41,250 bases of DNA from Bacteroidota bacterium (GTDB taxonomy: Bacteria > Bacteroidota > Bacteroidia > Bacteroidales > UBA5342). Below are positions 24,806 through 34,142 of the stretch, in pieces (positions within the stretch are counted from its first letter, which is position 1; every line of letters starts with the position of its first letter). The stretch lies in the NCBI GenBank assembly GCA_003249935.1, contig QKHT01000093.1:1-41250 (forward strand), written 5' to 3'. The notes under the pieces are model-generated. The model did no database searches. It saw only the letters and a list, made by a program, of their open reading frames with translations, and was not told the DNA's origin. Made by a program: the position numbers and the translations under genes.

Positions 24806-27800
24806 ATTTTTTATTGAACAGAAGGGTTGCAATTTCGATGCTTTTTCTGGCACTTTCGTTGCTGGGATACATATCGTATAAGCAATTACCTCTCGAAATA
24901 TTTCCGAATGCCGATTTACCACAGCTTTATGTTCAGGTACGATCGCAGCAGGAGGTTACGCCCGAATATCTTGAGCAAAGTGCCGTAATACCGCTCGAAG
25001 GTGTTATTAGCAGCTTAGATGGGGTTGAACGCATTGAATCCTCGGTAGGGGTAAAATCGTGTCGCATTTTGGTTGAACTGGAAAAGAATGCCGATCTCAA
25101 ATATCTGTTTCTGAAACTCACGCAGGAAGTGGCCGCCGCCGCAGCTACGCTACCGGACGGCATTACTGCATCGGTACAAAAAAATGACATGACTCAAAAG
25201 AATAATATTCTGATGAACCTTCAGGTAAGGGGTACGGGGGGTATTAACAGAGTTAGGGAATTTACCGACCAGAAAGTTATTCCCGAACTCGAGAACATTG
25301 ACGGTATTGCTGGTGCAATGCCTTTCGGTGGCCAGCAAAAGTCGGTTGAAATTACACTGAACCGAGCAGCCTGTGAGGCACATAATATAAATCTTGACCG
25401 CGTTAGGCGTATTATTTCGCAAAACATGCAAGTAAAGGCTTATAGTGGTTCGGTAAAAGATGGCAATAAACGGTATTTTGCATTTGTAAATGCTGAATAT
25501 GCTGATGTAACTCAAATTGAGGATTTGACCGTAAATAATAGTGGTGTTCGTTTGCGCGACATTGCAACGGTATATTATGGCAGTAAGGAAGAAACCTCGT
25601 ACAGCAGGGTAAATGGAAAAGAATCGGTATCGGTAGCACTCGTTTGCGAAAGTGGGGCCAACCAAATTGATATTTCGCATAAAGTAAGAGCTATAATCAG
25701 CCGTCTCAACCAAAAATTTGAGCAAAGTGATATTGAAATCGTTGTAGATGTGGACCAGGCCGAGGTTATGGAAAAAAATCTCGATGAGATTATTAATCTG
25801 GCACTTTCCGGTGCTTTGCTGGCGATATTTATTATGTGGATATTTTTGCGCAATGTACCCTTGGTGGCTGTTGTCGCTTTATCCATACCGTTTTCGGTTT
25901 TTCCGGCGTTCAATCTGTTTTACGGATACGACATTAGTATTAACAGCCTTACATTGGTAGGTATTGCTTTGGCAATCGGCATGCTTTTAGACAACAGTGT
26001 GGTGGTACTCGAAAATATTTACCGGTTAAAATCGCGTGGTGCAACAGCTTCGGATGCTGTAACCCGTGGAACATCTGAAATATGGAAACCGGTAATGGCA
26101 TCGACACTAACAACCATTGCAGTGTTTTTACCTTTTGTATTTTCAGGAAACTATTTGGTGCGATTATTTGGCACTCACATAGGCATTTCAATTATCTCTA
26201 CGCTTTCGGTTTCGTTGGCGGTGGCATTGTTGCTCATTCCAATGGCGGTGTACGCGGTGATGAGTTTCAGAAACCACAAAATGATTAACCTGAGTAAGGT
26301 GTCGCTCGATCAACGTCCCGTTCGTATATATTTACTGCTGCTTAAAACCGCCCTACGTAACCCGGTTGGCACTATTGTAATTGCTTTGTTACTCTTTTTT
26401 GTATCCATTCTTGGTAGTCTATCGGTAAGTATCAATAGCAAAAAAGCACTCGAAGATAAGAATTTAGCCGTATTCATTACCATGCCTGTCGGTTCAACCC
26501 TGGAGAAAACAGACTTAGTTGTACGCGATGCAGAAAACCGGCTAAAAGAGATAAAAGGCGTATCGGATGTTGTGGTACGGGTTGAAGAAGAGGAGGCTCA
26601 GGTTACACTTAAACTTGTAGATGATTACGAAAAAATAAGCGGCCGAAACTATGGCGAAATAAAAAATGACATTGAAAACCGGTTAAAGGGATTATCAGCC
26701 GATTATTCGTTTACCGCCACATCGGGCAGTTACGCCAAACAGGGCGGAAGCCGGAATACCGGTTCTACCGGGTTGCAGAATATGATGGGGGTGGGCGAAG
26801 ACCAGGAGTATATTGTTGTAAGGGGTAACGACTTTGAGATGATGACTGCCGTGGCCGAAGACCTTGAGTATTTTTTGGGCGAACTCGACGTGATATCCAG
26901 TGCCCGAAAGAATGTAAAAGATAATCAGCCCGAGGTGCATATTAGTTTCGATACCGAAACAATGACAGCAGAAGGCATTGCTTACAATCAGGTTGTAAAT
27001 GCACTTAGTTCGTTTCAGAAACAAGTATCGAGCGGAGTAAATTTTAAACAAGGTTCAAACCAATACGAAATTGTACTTAAATACAACGACTTAGTTAATG
27101 AAACAAAACCAAAAGACAAAACACTTGCCGAACTTCAAACATTATCGGTAAATGACAATGCCGATGTAATATCGCATGAGCTTCAATCGTTTTCGGATAT
27201 ATTTTTTGGTAAAGGATTGCGTTCTATCGAAAGGGTTAATCAGGAAAAGCAAATTGAGGTTCAATATAAATTTAATGCCGATGTAAATAAGTCCAAAGCA
27301 TTGCTCGAATCGGCACGTGACGAGGTAGATTATGTGATAAGTGCATTGAACCTTCCGCCGGGTATTGCCGTAGAGGTTATACGCGAGGAATCGGACATTA
27401 GCGAATTTTACACATTAATAGAAATTGCCGGCCTTTTGATTTATATGATTCTGGCTGCCGTTTTCGAATCGTTTATTACCCCGTTTGTGTTATTATTAAG
27501 TGTACCACTTGCAGCAATCGGTTCATTCTTGTTGCTTATTATCACCGGCAACTCATTATTTAATGCCAATACTCTTACCGGTTTTTTAATTTTACTGGGG
27601 GTAGTGGTAAATAATGGCATTCTGCTAATCGACATTACAAACAATTTACGAAAAAACGGATACCGCAGAGAAAGAGCCATATTAACGGCCGGCTTATCAC
27701 GTTTACGGCCCATCCTGATTACAGCTTTGACTACGGTTGTGGCGATGATCCCAATGGCACTCGGACGCTCGGAATATGTAAGCGTTATAGGTGCACCTTT

Positions 27801-29472
27801 TGCTATAACAGTCATTGGCGGATTAACAGTGAGCACACTGCTTACTTTAGTATTTATTCCGGCTTTTTACAACGGACTTGAAAATGCAAGCAATTGGATT
27901 TCTGAACTTACCCTTTGGCTCAAAATTGTGATTGGGTTAGCTATTATTGGCGGAATGTACCGGGTAACCACAACTATCGACGACACAGTATGGAAAATGG
28001 CAGCAGGTGTTGCCGTAATTATTGGCGTACCGGGTTTGGTTTGGTTTGTAAGAATGAGTTTACGAAGGGCAAATGCCAACCTGATTGATGCCAGCGAACC
28101 CATTGTAATTTCCATAAAAAATCTCGTAAAAATTTATGGTCGCGATAATCAGTTTAAACGCGAATGGAAGGCAGGTAAAAAGCTAAGCGAACAAGCCGCA
28201 AAACTAAACCAAAAAATATCAAACGGTATCGAAAACCTTATTTGGCAACTGCCTTTGCTTGGATTCCTGGGTTGGTTTGCATGGTTCTATCTCGATCAGG
28301 CGGTATGGGTTTTTGTTGTTTCGGTACTTTTCTATGCTATTTTATTAACTGTATTGACCAATGTATTACATCAATTTTCTGAAAACAAGACACTTACACG
28401 TGTTTTTTCGGTAATCCGATATGTTGCCCGTGTATTTTTCCCACTGTTTTCCGTCATACTTTTTTATATTAAATGGAATAATATTGGGTTCATTTTATTT
28501 GTGGGCATTGTATGGTACTTGTACATTTGGATTGCTTCGTTGAAAAAAAGATATTCAGAAGGTGAAAAACTAAATAAAACCGAACTGCGTATAACCGAAC
28601 TAATGCCATTTATTGTAGCTACAAAAAAGCCTTTCAAAGCACTTAAAGGTGTTTCACTCGAAATAGGTTCGGGAATGTTTGGTCTGCTGGGCCCCAACGG
28701 TGCCGGAAAATCAACGCTGATACGTATTATTTGCGGTATTTATGAGGCCAGTTATGGTAAAATTTTTGTTAACGGAATTGATGCCGATGAAAAACGGGAA
28801 GAACTTCAGGGACTTATCGGTTACCTTCCACAGGAGTTTGGCATGTACGAAAACATGCCCGCACGCGAATACCTCGATTATCAGGCTATTCTTAAAGGCA
28901 TTACCAACCCCGAATTGCGCAAAGCCCGTATCGACCATGTTTTGGCTTCGGTACATATGACCGACCGAGCCGACGATAAAATTGGTTCTTTTTCCGGTGG
29001 CATGAAACAACGTATTGGTATTGCTCAAATTTTACTCCATTTGCCCCGAATTCTGGTTGTGGATGAACCAACGGCCGGGCTCGACCCAAGGGAACGTATT
29101 CGCTTCCGAAATCTGTTAGTAGAACTCAGTCGCGAACGCGTTGTGATATTCTCTACGCACATTATCGAAGACATTTCGAGTTCGTGCAACAAAATGGCTG
29201 TAATAAACAAGGGCGAAGTTCTTTATCGCGGTACACCTGCCGAGCTCACACACTTTGCCGTAGGGCATGTGTGGCGCTTTTATGTCGATGCCGACAAGTT
29301 CGAGGCGGTTACCGAAGGAATGATCGTGGTTCACCATATGCGCGAAGGCGACCAGATTCGTGTCCGTTGCCTTAGTCCCGAATCGCCGGTGGAAGGAGCC
29401 GAAAACGAGTTGCCAATTCTCGAGGATGCCTATTTGTGGTTACTAAAATTCGGAAATACATTTAACCATTAA
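24802..29472 (+). CDS. RND efflux permease fused in frame to a complete ABC ATPase domain
   Basis: One open frame of 1556 residues. Residues 1-1030 are a full RND permease (TM1 at 10-28, two porter loops, TM4 motif IGMLLDNSVVVLEN with D397, TM10 motif VVVNNGILLID with N937). Two extra helices follow (about 1038-1053 and 1064-1084). Residues 1100-1113 (PIVISIKNLVKIYG) look like the first strand and A-loop of an ABC ATPase. About four helices come next (1148-1164, 1168-1187, 1210-1223, 1228-1245). The ATPase core then runs from about 1262: Walker A GPNGAGKST (K1303), Q-loop Q1344, signature FSGGMKQR (from 1397), Walker B ILVVDEPTAGLDP (E1422), H-loop H1453, plus a C-terminal extension like NBD1. 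All catalytic residues are present. It overlaps RND1 by 4 nt and is followed after 14 nt by an ABC-2 permease gene. Confidence 0.93.
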   Translation: MNFLLNRRVAISMLFLALSLLGYISYKQLPLEIFPNADLPQLYVQVRSQQEVTPEYLEQSAVIPLEGVISSLDGVERIESSVGVKSCRILVELEKNADLKYLFLKLTQEVAAAAATLPDGITASVQKNDMTQKNNILMNLQVRGTGGINRVREFTDQKVIPELENIDGIAGAMPFGGQQKSVEITLNRAACEAHNINLDRVRRIISQNMQVKAYSGSVKDGNKRYFAFVNAEYADVTQIEDLTVNNSGVRLRDIATVYYGSKEETSYSRVNGKESVSVALVCESGANQIDISHKVRAIISRLNQKFEQSDIEIVVDVDQAEVMEKNLDEIINLALSGALLAIFIMWIFLRNVPLVAVVALSIPFSVFPAFNLFYGYDISINSLTLVGIALAIGMLLDNSVVVLENIYRLKSRGATASDAVTRGTSEIWKPVMASTLTTIAVFLPFVFSGNYLVRLFGTHIGISIISTLSVSLAVALLLIPMAVYAVMSFRNHKMINLSKVSLDQRPVRIYLLLLKTALRNPVGTIVIALLLFFVSILGSLSVSINSKKALEDKNLAVFITMPVGSTLEKTDLVVRDAENRLKEIKGVSDVVVRVEEEEAQVTLKLVDDYEKISGRNYGEIKNDIENRLKGLSADYSFTATSGSYAKQGGSRNTGSTGLQNMMGVGEDQEYIVVRGNDFEMMTAVAEDLEYFLGELDVISSARKNVKDNQPEVHISFDTETMTAEGIAYNQVVNALSSFQKQVSSGVNFKQGSNQYEIVLKYNDLVNETKPKDKTLAELQTLSVNDNADVISHELQSFSDIFFGKGLRSIERVNQEKQIEVQYKFNADVNKSKALLESARDEVDYVISALNLPPGIAVEVIREESDISEFYTLIEIAGLLIYMILAAVFESFITPFVLLLSVPLAAIGSFLLLIITGNSLFNANTLTGFLILLGVVVNNGILLIDITNNLRKNGYRRERAILTAGLSRLRPILITALTTVVAMIPMALGRSEYVSVIGAPFAITVIGGLTVSTLLTLVFIPAFYNGLENASNWISELTLWLKIVIGLAIIGGMYRVTTTIDDTVWKMAAGVAVIIGVPGLVWFVRMSLRRANANLIDASEPIVISIKNLVKIYGRDNQFKREWKAGKKLSEQAAKLNQKISNGIENLIWQLPLLGFLGWFAWFYLDQAVWVFVVSVLFYAILLTVLTNVLHQFSENKTLTRVFSVIRYVARVFFPLFSVILFYIKWNNIGFILFVGIVWYLYIWIASLKKRYSEGEKLNKTELRITELMPFIVATKKPFKALKGVSLEIGSGMFGLLGPNGAGKSTLIRIICGIYEASYGKIFVNGIDADEKREELQGLIGYLPQEFGMYENMPAREYLDYQAILKGITNPELRKARIDHVLASVHMTDRADDKIGSFSGGMKQRIGIAQILLHLPRILVVDEPTAGLDPRERIRFRNLLVELSRERVVIFSTHIIEDISSSCNKMAVINKGEVLYRGTPAELTHFAVGHVWRFYVDADKFEAVTEGMIVVHHMREGDQIRVRCLSPESPVEGAENELPILEDAYLWLLKFGNTFNH

Positions 29473-29486
29473 AACTTAATTTTAAA

Positions 29487-30206
29487 ATGAATAACAGTCA
29501 ATTGGGCAATGCTTTTAAAATACTATTCCGTATGGTTTTATACAATATGCGGGTAATTTTTGGCAATAAGTTTATTTGGTTTTTGCTATCGGCATTTGGT
29601 GTTTTTATACTTTTATCGGTAATTATTGGGTTAAATTCATATAGTATGAATGATGGGGATGTATTTTCTATTCTACGGCTTCCGGGACTTTTGCTGGTAT
29701 TTTACCCCACAGTTTTCATTATACAGTCCGATGCCGATGCGCGTTCACTCGAAATAATTTTTGGAATCCCCGATTACCGGTTCAAAATATGGTCATTGCG
29801 TTTAATTATGGCATTGCTTATAACCTACATTTTATTATTTCCGATGGCATTCTTAGCCAAATGGTTTCTGGTGAGTGTTAACGTACCGGAAATTGTAAAC
29901 GCTGTAATGCCCACCATAATATTTGTTGGTTGTCTCGCATTTTTTCTGGCTACACTCACAGCCAATGGCAATTCAACAGCTGTAATATTGGTACTTATCG
30001 GGTTTGTATTTTTTATATTTACCAAACCTCTCGAGGCTTCATATTTCAATATCTTCTTTAATCCGTTCGATAGGCCTAACAAAATTAACGAAATTATCTG
30101 GAACGAAACGGCTACGCAAAACCGTACATTTCTGTTTATCGGATCTGCAATTCTGTTATTGTGGTCGTTGGCAAATTTACAAAAGCGCGAAAAGTTTTTA
30201 AAATAG
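29487..30206 (+). CDS. ABC-2-type permease (second permease of the hybrid operon)
   Basis: A 239-residue membrane protein with six predicted helices (about 29-49, 66-82, 103-130, 138-157, 163-180, 211-231) and a layout like short ABC-2 permeases: an N-terminal cytoplasmic helix (LGNAFKILFRMVLYNMRVIFGNKF) and the segment SDADARSLEIIFGIPDYRFKIWSLRL between helices 2 and 3, as in the larger permease (AFLASDFLKRDKKLDTTEVIYVRPM). It lacks the extracytoplasmic region of the first permease. Position 14 nt after the RND-ATPase fusion suggests that it is the partner of the fused ATPase, or that it pairs with the large permease in a heterodimer. It is the last gene of the operon. Confidence 0.82.
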   Translation: MNNSQLGNAFKILFRMVLYNMRVIFGNKFIWFLLSAFGVFILLSVIIGLNSYSMNDGDVFSILRLPGLLLVFYPTVFIIQSDADARSLEIIFGIPDYRFKIWSLRLIMALLITYILLFPMAFLAKWFLVSVNVPEIVNAVMPTIIFVGCLAFFLATLTANGNSTAVILVLIGFVFFIFTKPLEASYFNIFFNPFDRPNKINEIIWNETATQNRTFLFIGSAILLLWSLANLQKREKFLK

Positions 30207-30245
30207 GTTTTGGCTGAACCGAATCTGGTTCAATCGTTATACATT

Positions 30246-30287
30246 CGGGGAATTTTAAGGCAACATGGTTGAACTTAAAATTCCCCG
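30246..30287 (+). terminator. Strong terminator closing the ABC-RND operon
   Basis: A 14-bp perfect stem (CGGGGAATTTTAAG, 30246-30259, with CTTAAAATTCCCCG, 30274-30287) is followed by six T residues. It is 39 nt after the last stop and next to the convergent PAP2 gene. Confidence 0.9.
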
Positions 30288-30295
30288 ATTTTTTA

Positions 30296-31135
30296 TTAGA
30301 ATTTAAGACTCAATGCACAAGTCGTGCCTTGCGGCGTAACCATTGGCACAAACGATAGGTTATAATTGCTGTTTCTATGAATACGCACCAGATATTTTCC
30401 AATTTGTGAGCCAACCACAGCACCAACAAATACATCCGACGGCCAGTGTTTTTCATCATGGATACGCGAAAGTCCGGTAAGCGAAGCTATCCCATAACTG
30501 ATATAAGCGACATACGGTTTATCGTTATACGATTCGGCGATGGCCGATGCCACAGCAAAAGCACCAACTGTATGTCCCGACCAGAAAGAGGTTCCACCAA
30601 AAAGACCATTAAATTGTTTTGAATTAAGGGGATTCGTATTTTCGGGCCGAACCCTGCCTGCAAGATTTTTAGGAATTTGAGTAATTAGGCCCGCAATCAC
30701 ATAACTTTCGGCCGCAATTATGGCCACCGATTTGCTTTTTTCGTTGCCCAAAGCCCATCCGTTTATTGCAAAGGCACCAATTACACCAAAGGAATAAGTA
30801 CTCCCGAATGGTTCCAAAAAATTGGCCGTAATTTTTTTTGTAGTGTTTGATTTATTATCCTGCACAAATTGGTAGATTTTTTGATCGTAAGCATAAAACA
30901 GACCTGCCGCTCCGACATAAGCACCCAACTTCAGATAATCTTTTTTTTGCCAGTCCAATGGCCTTATAACCACATCGCGCAAATCGTGCACAAACCCACG
31001 CACCGGATGGTGGTCGTATCCCGGATTTGTACCCGAAAAAGTTAAGCTATCGGATTGGGGGGTGTTTTGGGCAGAAAGTGAACGGCCCAACAACAGTGCT
31101 AAAGCAGCTAAAAGCAAGTTTTTTGTACTGTACAT
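30296..31135 (-). CDS. PAP2-family phosphatase, exported
   Basis: A 279-residue protein with a signal peptide (LLLAALALLLGRSLSAQ) and the three PAP2 acid-phosphatase motifs: KNLAGRVRPEN (KX6RP form), FWSGHTVGAFAVASAIAES (SGH with the acid/base His), and SRIHDEKHWPSDVFVGAVVG (SRX5HX3D with the nucleophilic His). PAP2 enzymes remove phosphate from lipid phosphates such as phosphatidate, lipid A phosphates or undecaprenyl pyrophosphate. Several hydrophobic helices are present, so it is membrane-associated with the active site facing the periplasm. The substrate is not evident. It is a single gene, convergent with the transport operon. Confidence 0.88.
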   Translation of the reverse strand: MYSTKNLLLAALALLLGRSLSAQNTPQSDSLTFSGTNPGYDHHPVRGFVHDLRDVVIRPLDWQKKDYLKLGAYVGAAGLFYAYDQKIYQFVQDNKSNTTKKITANFLEPFGSTYSFGVIGAFAINGWALGNEKSKSVAIIAAESYVIAGLITQIPKNLAGRVRPENTNPLNSKQFNGLFGGTSFWSGHTVGAFAVASAIAESYNDKPYVAYISYGIASLTGLSRIHDEKHWPSDVFVGAVVGSQIGKYLVRIHRNSNYNLSFVPMVTPQGTTCALSLKF

Positions 31136-31190
31136 ACCTTATTTAATTTTGGCAATAAAAGTATGTAATCGGTTCCGAAAAAAAAACAGG

Positions 31191-34127
31191 TTAAATCCTG
31201 GGATCGGGAACAAATGGCATTTTTGCCATTTTTATCACTTCAACCGATGCAAAACCAAACTCTTCGACTACTTTGCCCAATATCAGATACACCCCATTTC
31301 CCCTAAACGGGTAGGATGATAATGTGGGCGGAAAGTGAACAGTATCGAAAAATTCGCCTTGGCAATCGAGAAAAGTTCCAAAATTCATGATTTCATGTTT
31401 TACAGTTCGCACATACTTTATGGTAACCAATTCGCCCATCATCCTTACAGTTTGTCCTATGCAGTTGCTAAGTTGGCAAGCCTTAATTTCGCCTCTGAAT
31501 TTGGTTTGCAACATATCGAAAACACGCAATGTAACCGGAAAACCAAGTAATTCAATTTCATCATAGGCATCTTCGAGCATATTGTGCTGCAATTTTGGTA
31601 ACGAATAACGTGGTATCGGCTCTCGAAATAGTACCGGCGACGAATCTGTCTTTTTTATCGGATTAAGGATCGCATGTGCTTCCCACAAAATAGCCGGTTT
31701 ATTTTCGCCCAACATCCTCAAAACACCACAGCGAATAAGCAAAACCATCTGCTCTTTATCTGGTCGGATTCGATCGATAAAATCGCCCAAACTTTGATAT
31801 AAACCATTGGCCTTTCGTTCTTTTACGATTACAGACATAAATGATTGTTGCAGGTTTTTTATCAGATTGAACCCGATGAAAATATTGGTTCCGGTTACCG
31901 ATGTTTCGATGTTACTACGGTTTATACATGGCAAATTTATAGTTGCTCCCCATCGTTTGGCCTCATTTAAATAGACATAAGCATTAAAAAATCCACCAAA
32001 ATTATTTACAACTGCAACCATAAATTCTATTGGATAATGGGCCTTTAGATACAGACTTTGAAAACTTTCGGCCGCATAACTGGCCGAATGCGCTTTACTA
32101 AACGAATAGCCGGCGAACGACTCTATTTGTCTCCAAACCTCAGCCACAACCTGCTCATCGTACCCACGTTGCTTACAGTTTGCAAAAAATCGGTCAATAA
32201 TACGCTGAAATTCCACCCGACTTCTGAATTTCCCACTCATGGCACGCCGTAAAATATCGGCATCGGCCAAATCAAGACCGGCAAAATGGTGACAAACCTT
32301 CAAAACATCTTCCTGATACACCATTACGCCGTAAGTTTCTTCAAGTTGCTCCTTCATTACCGGATGCAAGTATTCAATCGCATCAGGATTATGAAACCGT
32401 TCAATGTAGGCCTTCATCATGCCCGATTTTGCCACTCCCGGCCTGATGATTGAACTTGCTGCGACCAATGTAATGTAATTGTTACATTTTAACTTTTTTA
32501 AAAGACCACGCATTGCCGGGCTTTCGATATAAAAACAACCATTTGTTTCGCCTCTGCGCAGTAAATCACACGATTTTTTATCTTGTTTGAACCGCTCAAT
32601 CTGGTGAATATCGATATCTATACCCCGGTTCATTTTTACAATATCCACGCACTCGCGAATATGGCCGATACCACGTTGCGACAGAATATCAATTTTTTCG
32701 AATCCTATATCTTCGGCTACATACATATCCCACTGAACGGTAGGCAAGCCTTTTGGCGGCATATCGAGTGCCGAATAGTACGTAATCGGTTCATCCGAGA
32801 TTAAAACACCGCCTGCATGTATGGTACGCAAGTTTGGAAAATCCTGTATTTTAGTAGTTAACCAAACAATTTTTTGTTTAATTCGGTCGTCGGACGTTCT
32901 TCTGTCATCCACCAATGCATCAATTTCGGCTTTGGGCAACCCATATACCTTACCAAGTTCGCGCACCATCGATTTATCGCGAAAGGTGTTGGTGGCCCCT
33001 AACAGTGCAGCATTTCGCGGTCCGTATTTCGAAAAAATATAGTGATGAACCGCATCCCGGTTTTTCCACGAAAAGTCAATATCAAAATCCGGAGGAGAGC
33101 TACGCAACGGGTTCAGAAAACGCTCGAAATAAAGATTGAGTTCTATCGGGTCAACATCGGTTATTTTGAGGCAATAGGCCACAATACTGTTCGCGCCACT
33201 ACCCCGCCCTACATGGTAATATCCCTGATTTAAGCTCCATTGCACAATGTCGTGGGTAATAAGAAAATATGCGGCAAAACCAAGCTTTTTAATAACATTC
33301 AGCTCATTATCTACCCGTTTTATTGCTTCGGAATTGGTTGAACCGTACCTGTAAACCATGCCTTCATTAGCCAATTGTGTTAACAAGGCCATATCGTTTT
33401 CGGCTGAACCCGTAAAGCAATGTTTGTTTTTATTCGTCGAATAATCGGCATTAAATGAGCAATTGTCTAATAGTTTAATTGTATTTTCAATAATGTTTTC
33501 GAACGCTTCAAATTTTTGTTTTAGCAGGGATTCTTGTACAAAATGTTCGTAGTGTTTTGCAAGATCTTCATCGGTAAGCATCGACAACAGAGTATTTTGG
33601 TTTATTGCAACCAGATGCTTATGCAACTCATAACCTCCATTTTGCTGAAAAGTTACCGGATGCCATACAACCGTTCGGCTTTTGTGCGTTTCGCTATGAT
33701 GTATGCTGAACCGGTTTAATTGGGGTACAGCAACACCGATATAAATATCAGGCCTGTGAAACAAACTATTATTTGTACCGTAAGGCAGAACATAAACAAC
33801 ATCACTTAAAACAGGTGGTTCTGTCGGCAATGCCATTTTATTCAGGTTCGAAACAGATAAAAGCTCGTTCAATTGGTAAAAACCGGTATTGTTTTTTGCC
33901 AGACCAACATAAAGGAGTTTGTTTTCATCATTTCTGAATTCAATGCCGACAATGGGTTTAATGCCCTGTTTATTGCAGGCCTTTACAAAATCGAAAACCG
34001 CCGAACTGTTGTTAATATCGGTTAATGCCACACATTGAGCACCATTTTCAACAGCAAGATTCACCAATTCGTCAGGTGAAAGTGTACCATATCTGAGGCT
34101 GTAATAGGTGTGACAGTTTAAAAACAT
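31191..34127 (-). CDS. DNA polymerase III alpha-like polymerase, short DnaE type
   Basis: A 978-residue C-family DNA polymerase, shorter than the replicative DnaE (about 1160 or more). The N-terminal PHP domain (1-90) has lost metal ligands (NCHTYYSLRYGT, ALTDINN). The catalytic core shows GRGSGANSIVAYCL, the paired aspartates in SSPPDFDIDF (near 347) and the third Asp in FEKIDILSQRG, followed by AGYSFSKAHSASYA, the fingers/tau-proximal region, a helix-hairpin-helix and a C-terminal OB-fold (GQTVRMMGELVTIKYVRT). The size and lack of a tau-binding tail suggest the accessory, DnaE2/ImuC-like group used in damage tolerance, but no imuA or imuB gene adjoins it. It starts 65 nt after a lipoprotein gene, with a terminator in between. 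Confidence 0.88.
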   Translation of the reverse strand: MFLNCHTYYSLRYGTLSPDELVNLAVENGAQCVALTDINNSSAVFDFVKACNKQGIKPIVGIEFRNDENKLLYVGLAKNNTGFYQLNELLSVSNLNKMALPTEPPVLSDVVYVLPYGTNNSLFHRPDIYIGVAVPQLNRFSIHHSETHKSRTVVWHPVTFQQNGGYELHKHLVAINQNTLLSMLTDEDLAKHYEHFVQESLLKQKFEAFENIIENTIKLLDNCSFNADYSTNKNKHCFTGSAENDMALLTQLANEGMVYRYGSTNSEAIKRVDNELNVIKKLGFAAYFLITHDIVQWSLNQGYYHVGRGSGANSIVAYCLKITDVDPIELNLYFERFLNPLRSSPPDFDIDFSWKNRDAVHHYIFSKYGPRNAALLGATNTFRDKSMVRELGKVYGLPKAEIDALVDDRRTSDDRIKQKIVWLTTKIQDFPNLRTIHAGGVLISDEPITYYSALDMPPKGLPTVQWDMYVAEDIGFEKIDILSQRGIGHIRECVDIVKMNRGIDIDIHQIERFKQDKKSCDLLRRGETNGCFYIESPAMRGLLKKLKCNNYITLVAASSIIRPGVAKSGMMKAYIERFHNPDAIEYLHPVMKEQLEETYGVMVYQEDVLKVCHHFAGLDLADADILRRAMSGKFRSRVEFQRIIDRFFANCKQRGYDEQVVAEVWRQIESFAGYSFSKAHSASYAAESFQSLYLKAHYPIEFMVAVVNNFGGFFNAYVYLNEAKRWGATINLPCINRSNIETSVTGTNIFIGFNLIKNLQQSFMSVIVKERKANGLYQSLGDFIDRIRPDKEQMVLLIRCGVLRMLGENKPAILWEAHAILNPIKKTDSSPVLFREPIPRYSLPKLQHNMLEDAYDEIELLGFPVTLRVFDMLQTKFRGEIKACQLSNCIGQTVRMMGELVTIKYVRTVKHEIMNFGTFLDCQGEFFDTVHFPPTLSSYPFRGNGVYLILGKVVEEFGFASVEVIKMAKMPFVPDPRI

Positions 34128-34142
34128 ATTTTTGAAGATAAA

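Noticed and set aside
25150-25725. 191-residue minus-strand open frame opposite RND2
   Set aside because: It is antisense to strongly conserved RND sequence and shows no domain features.
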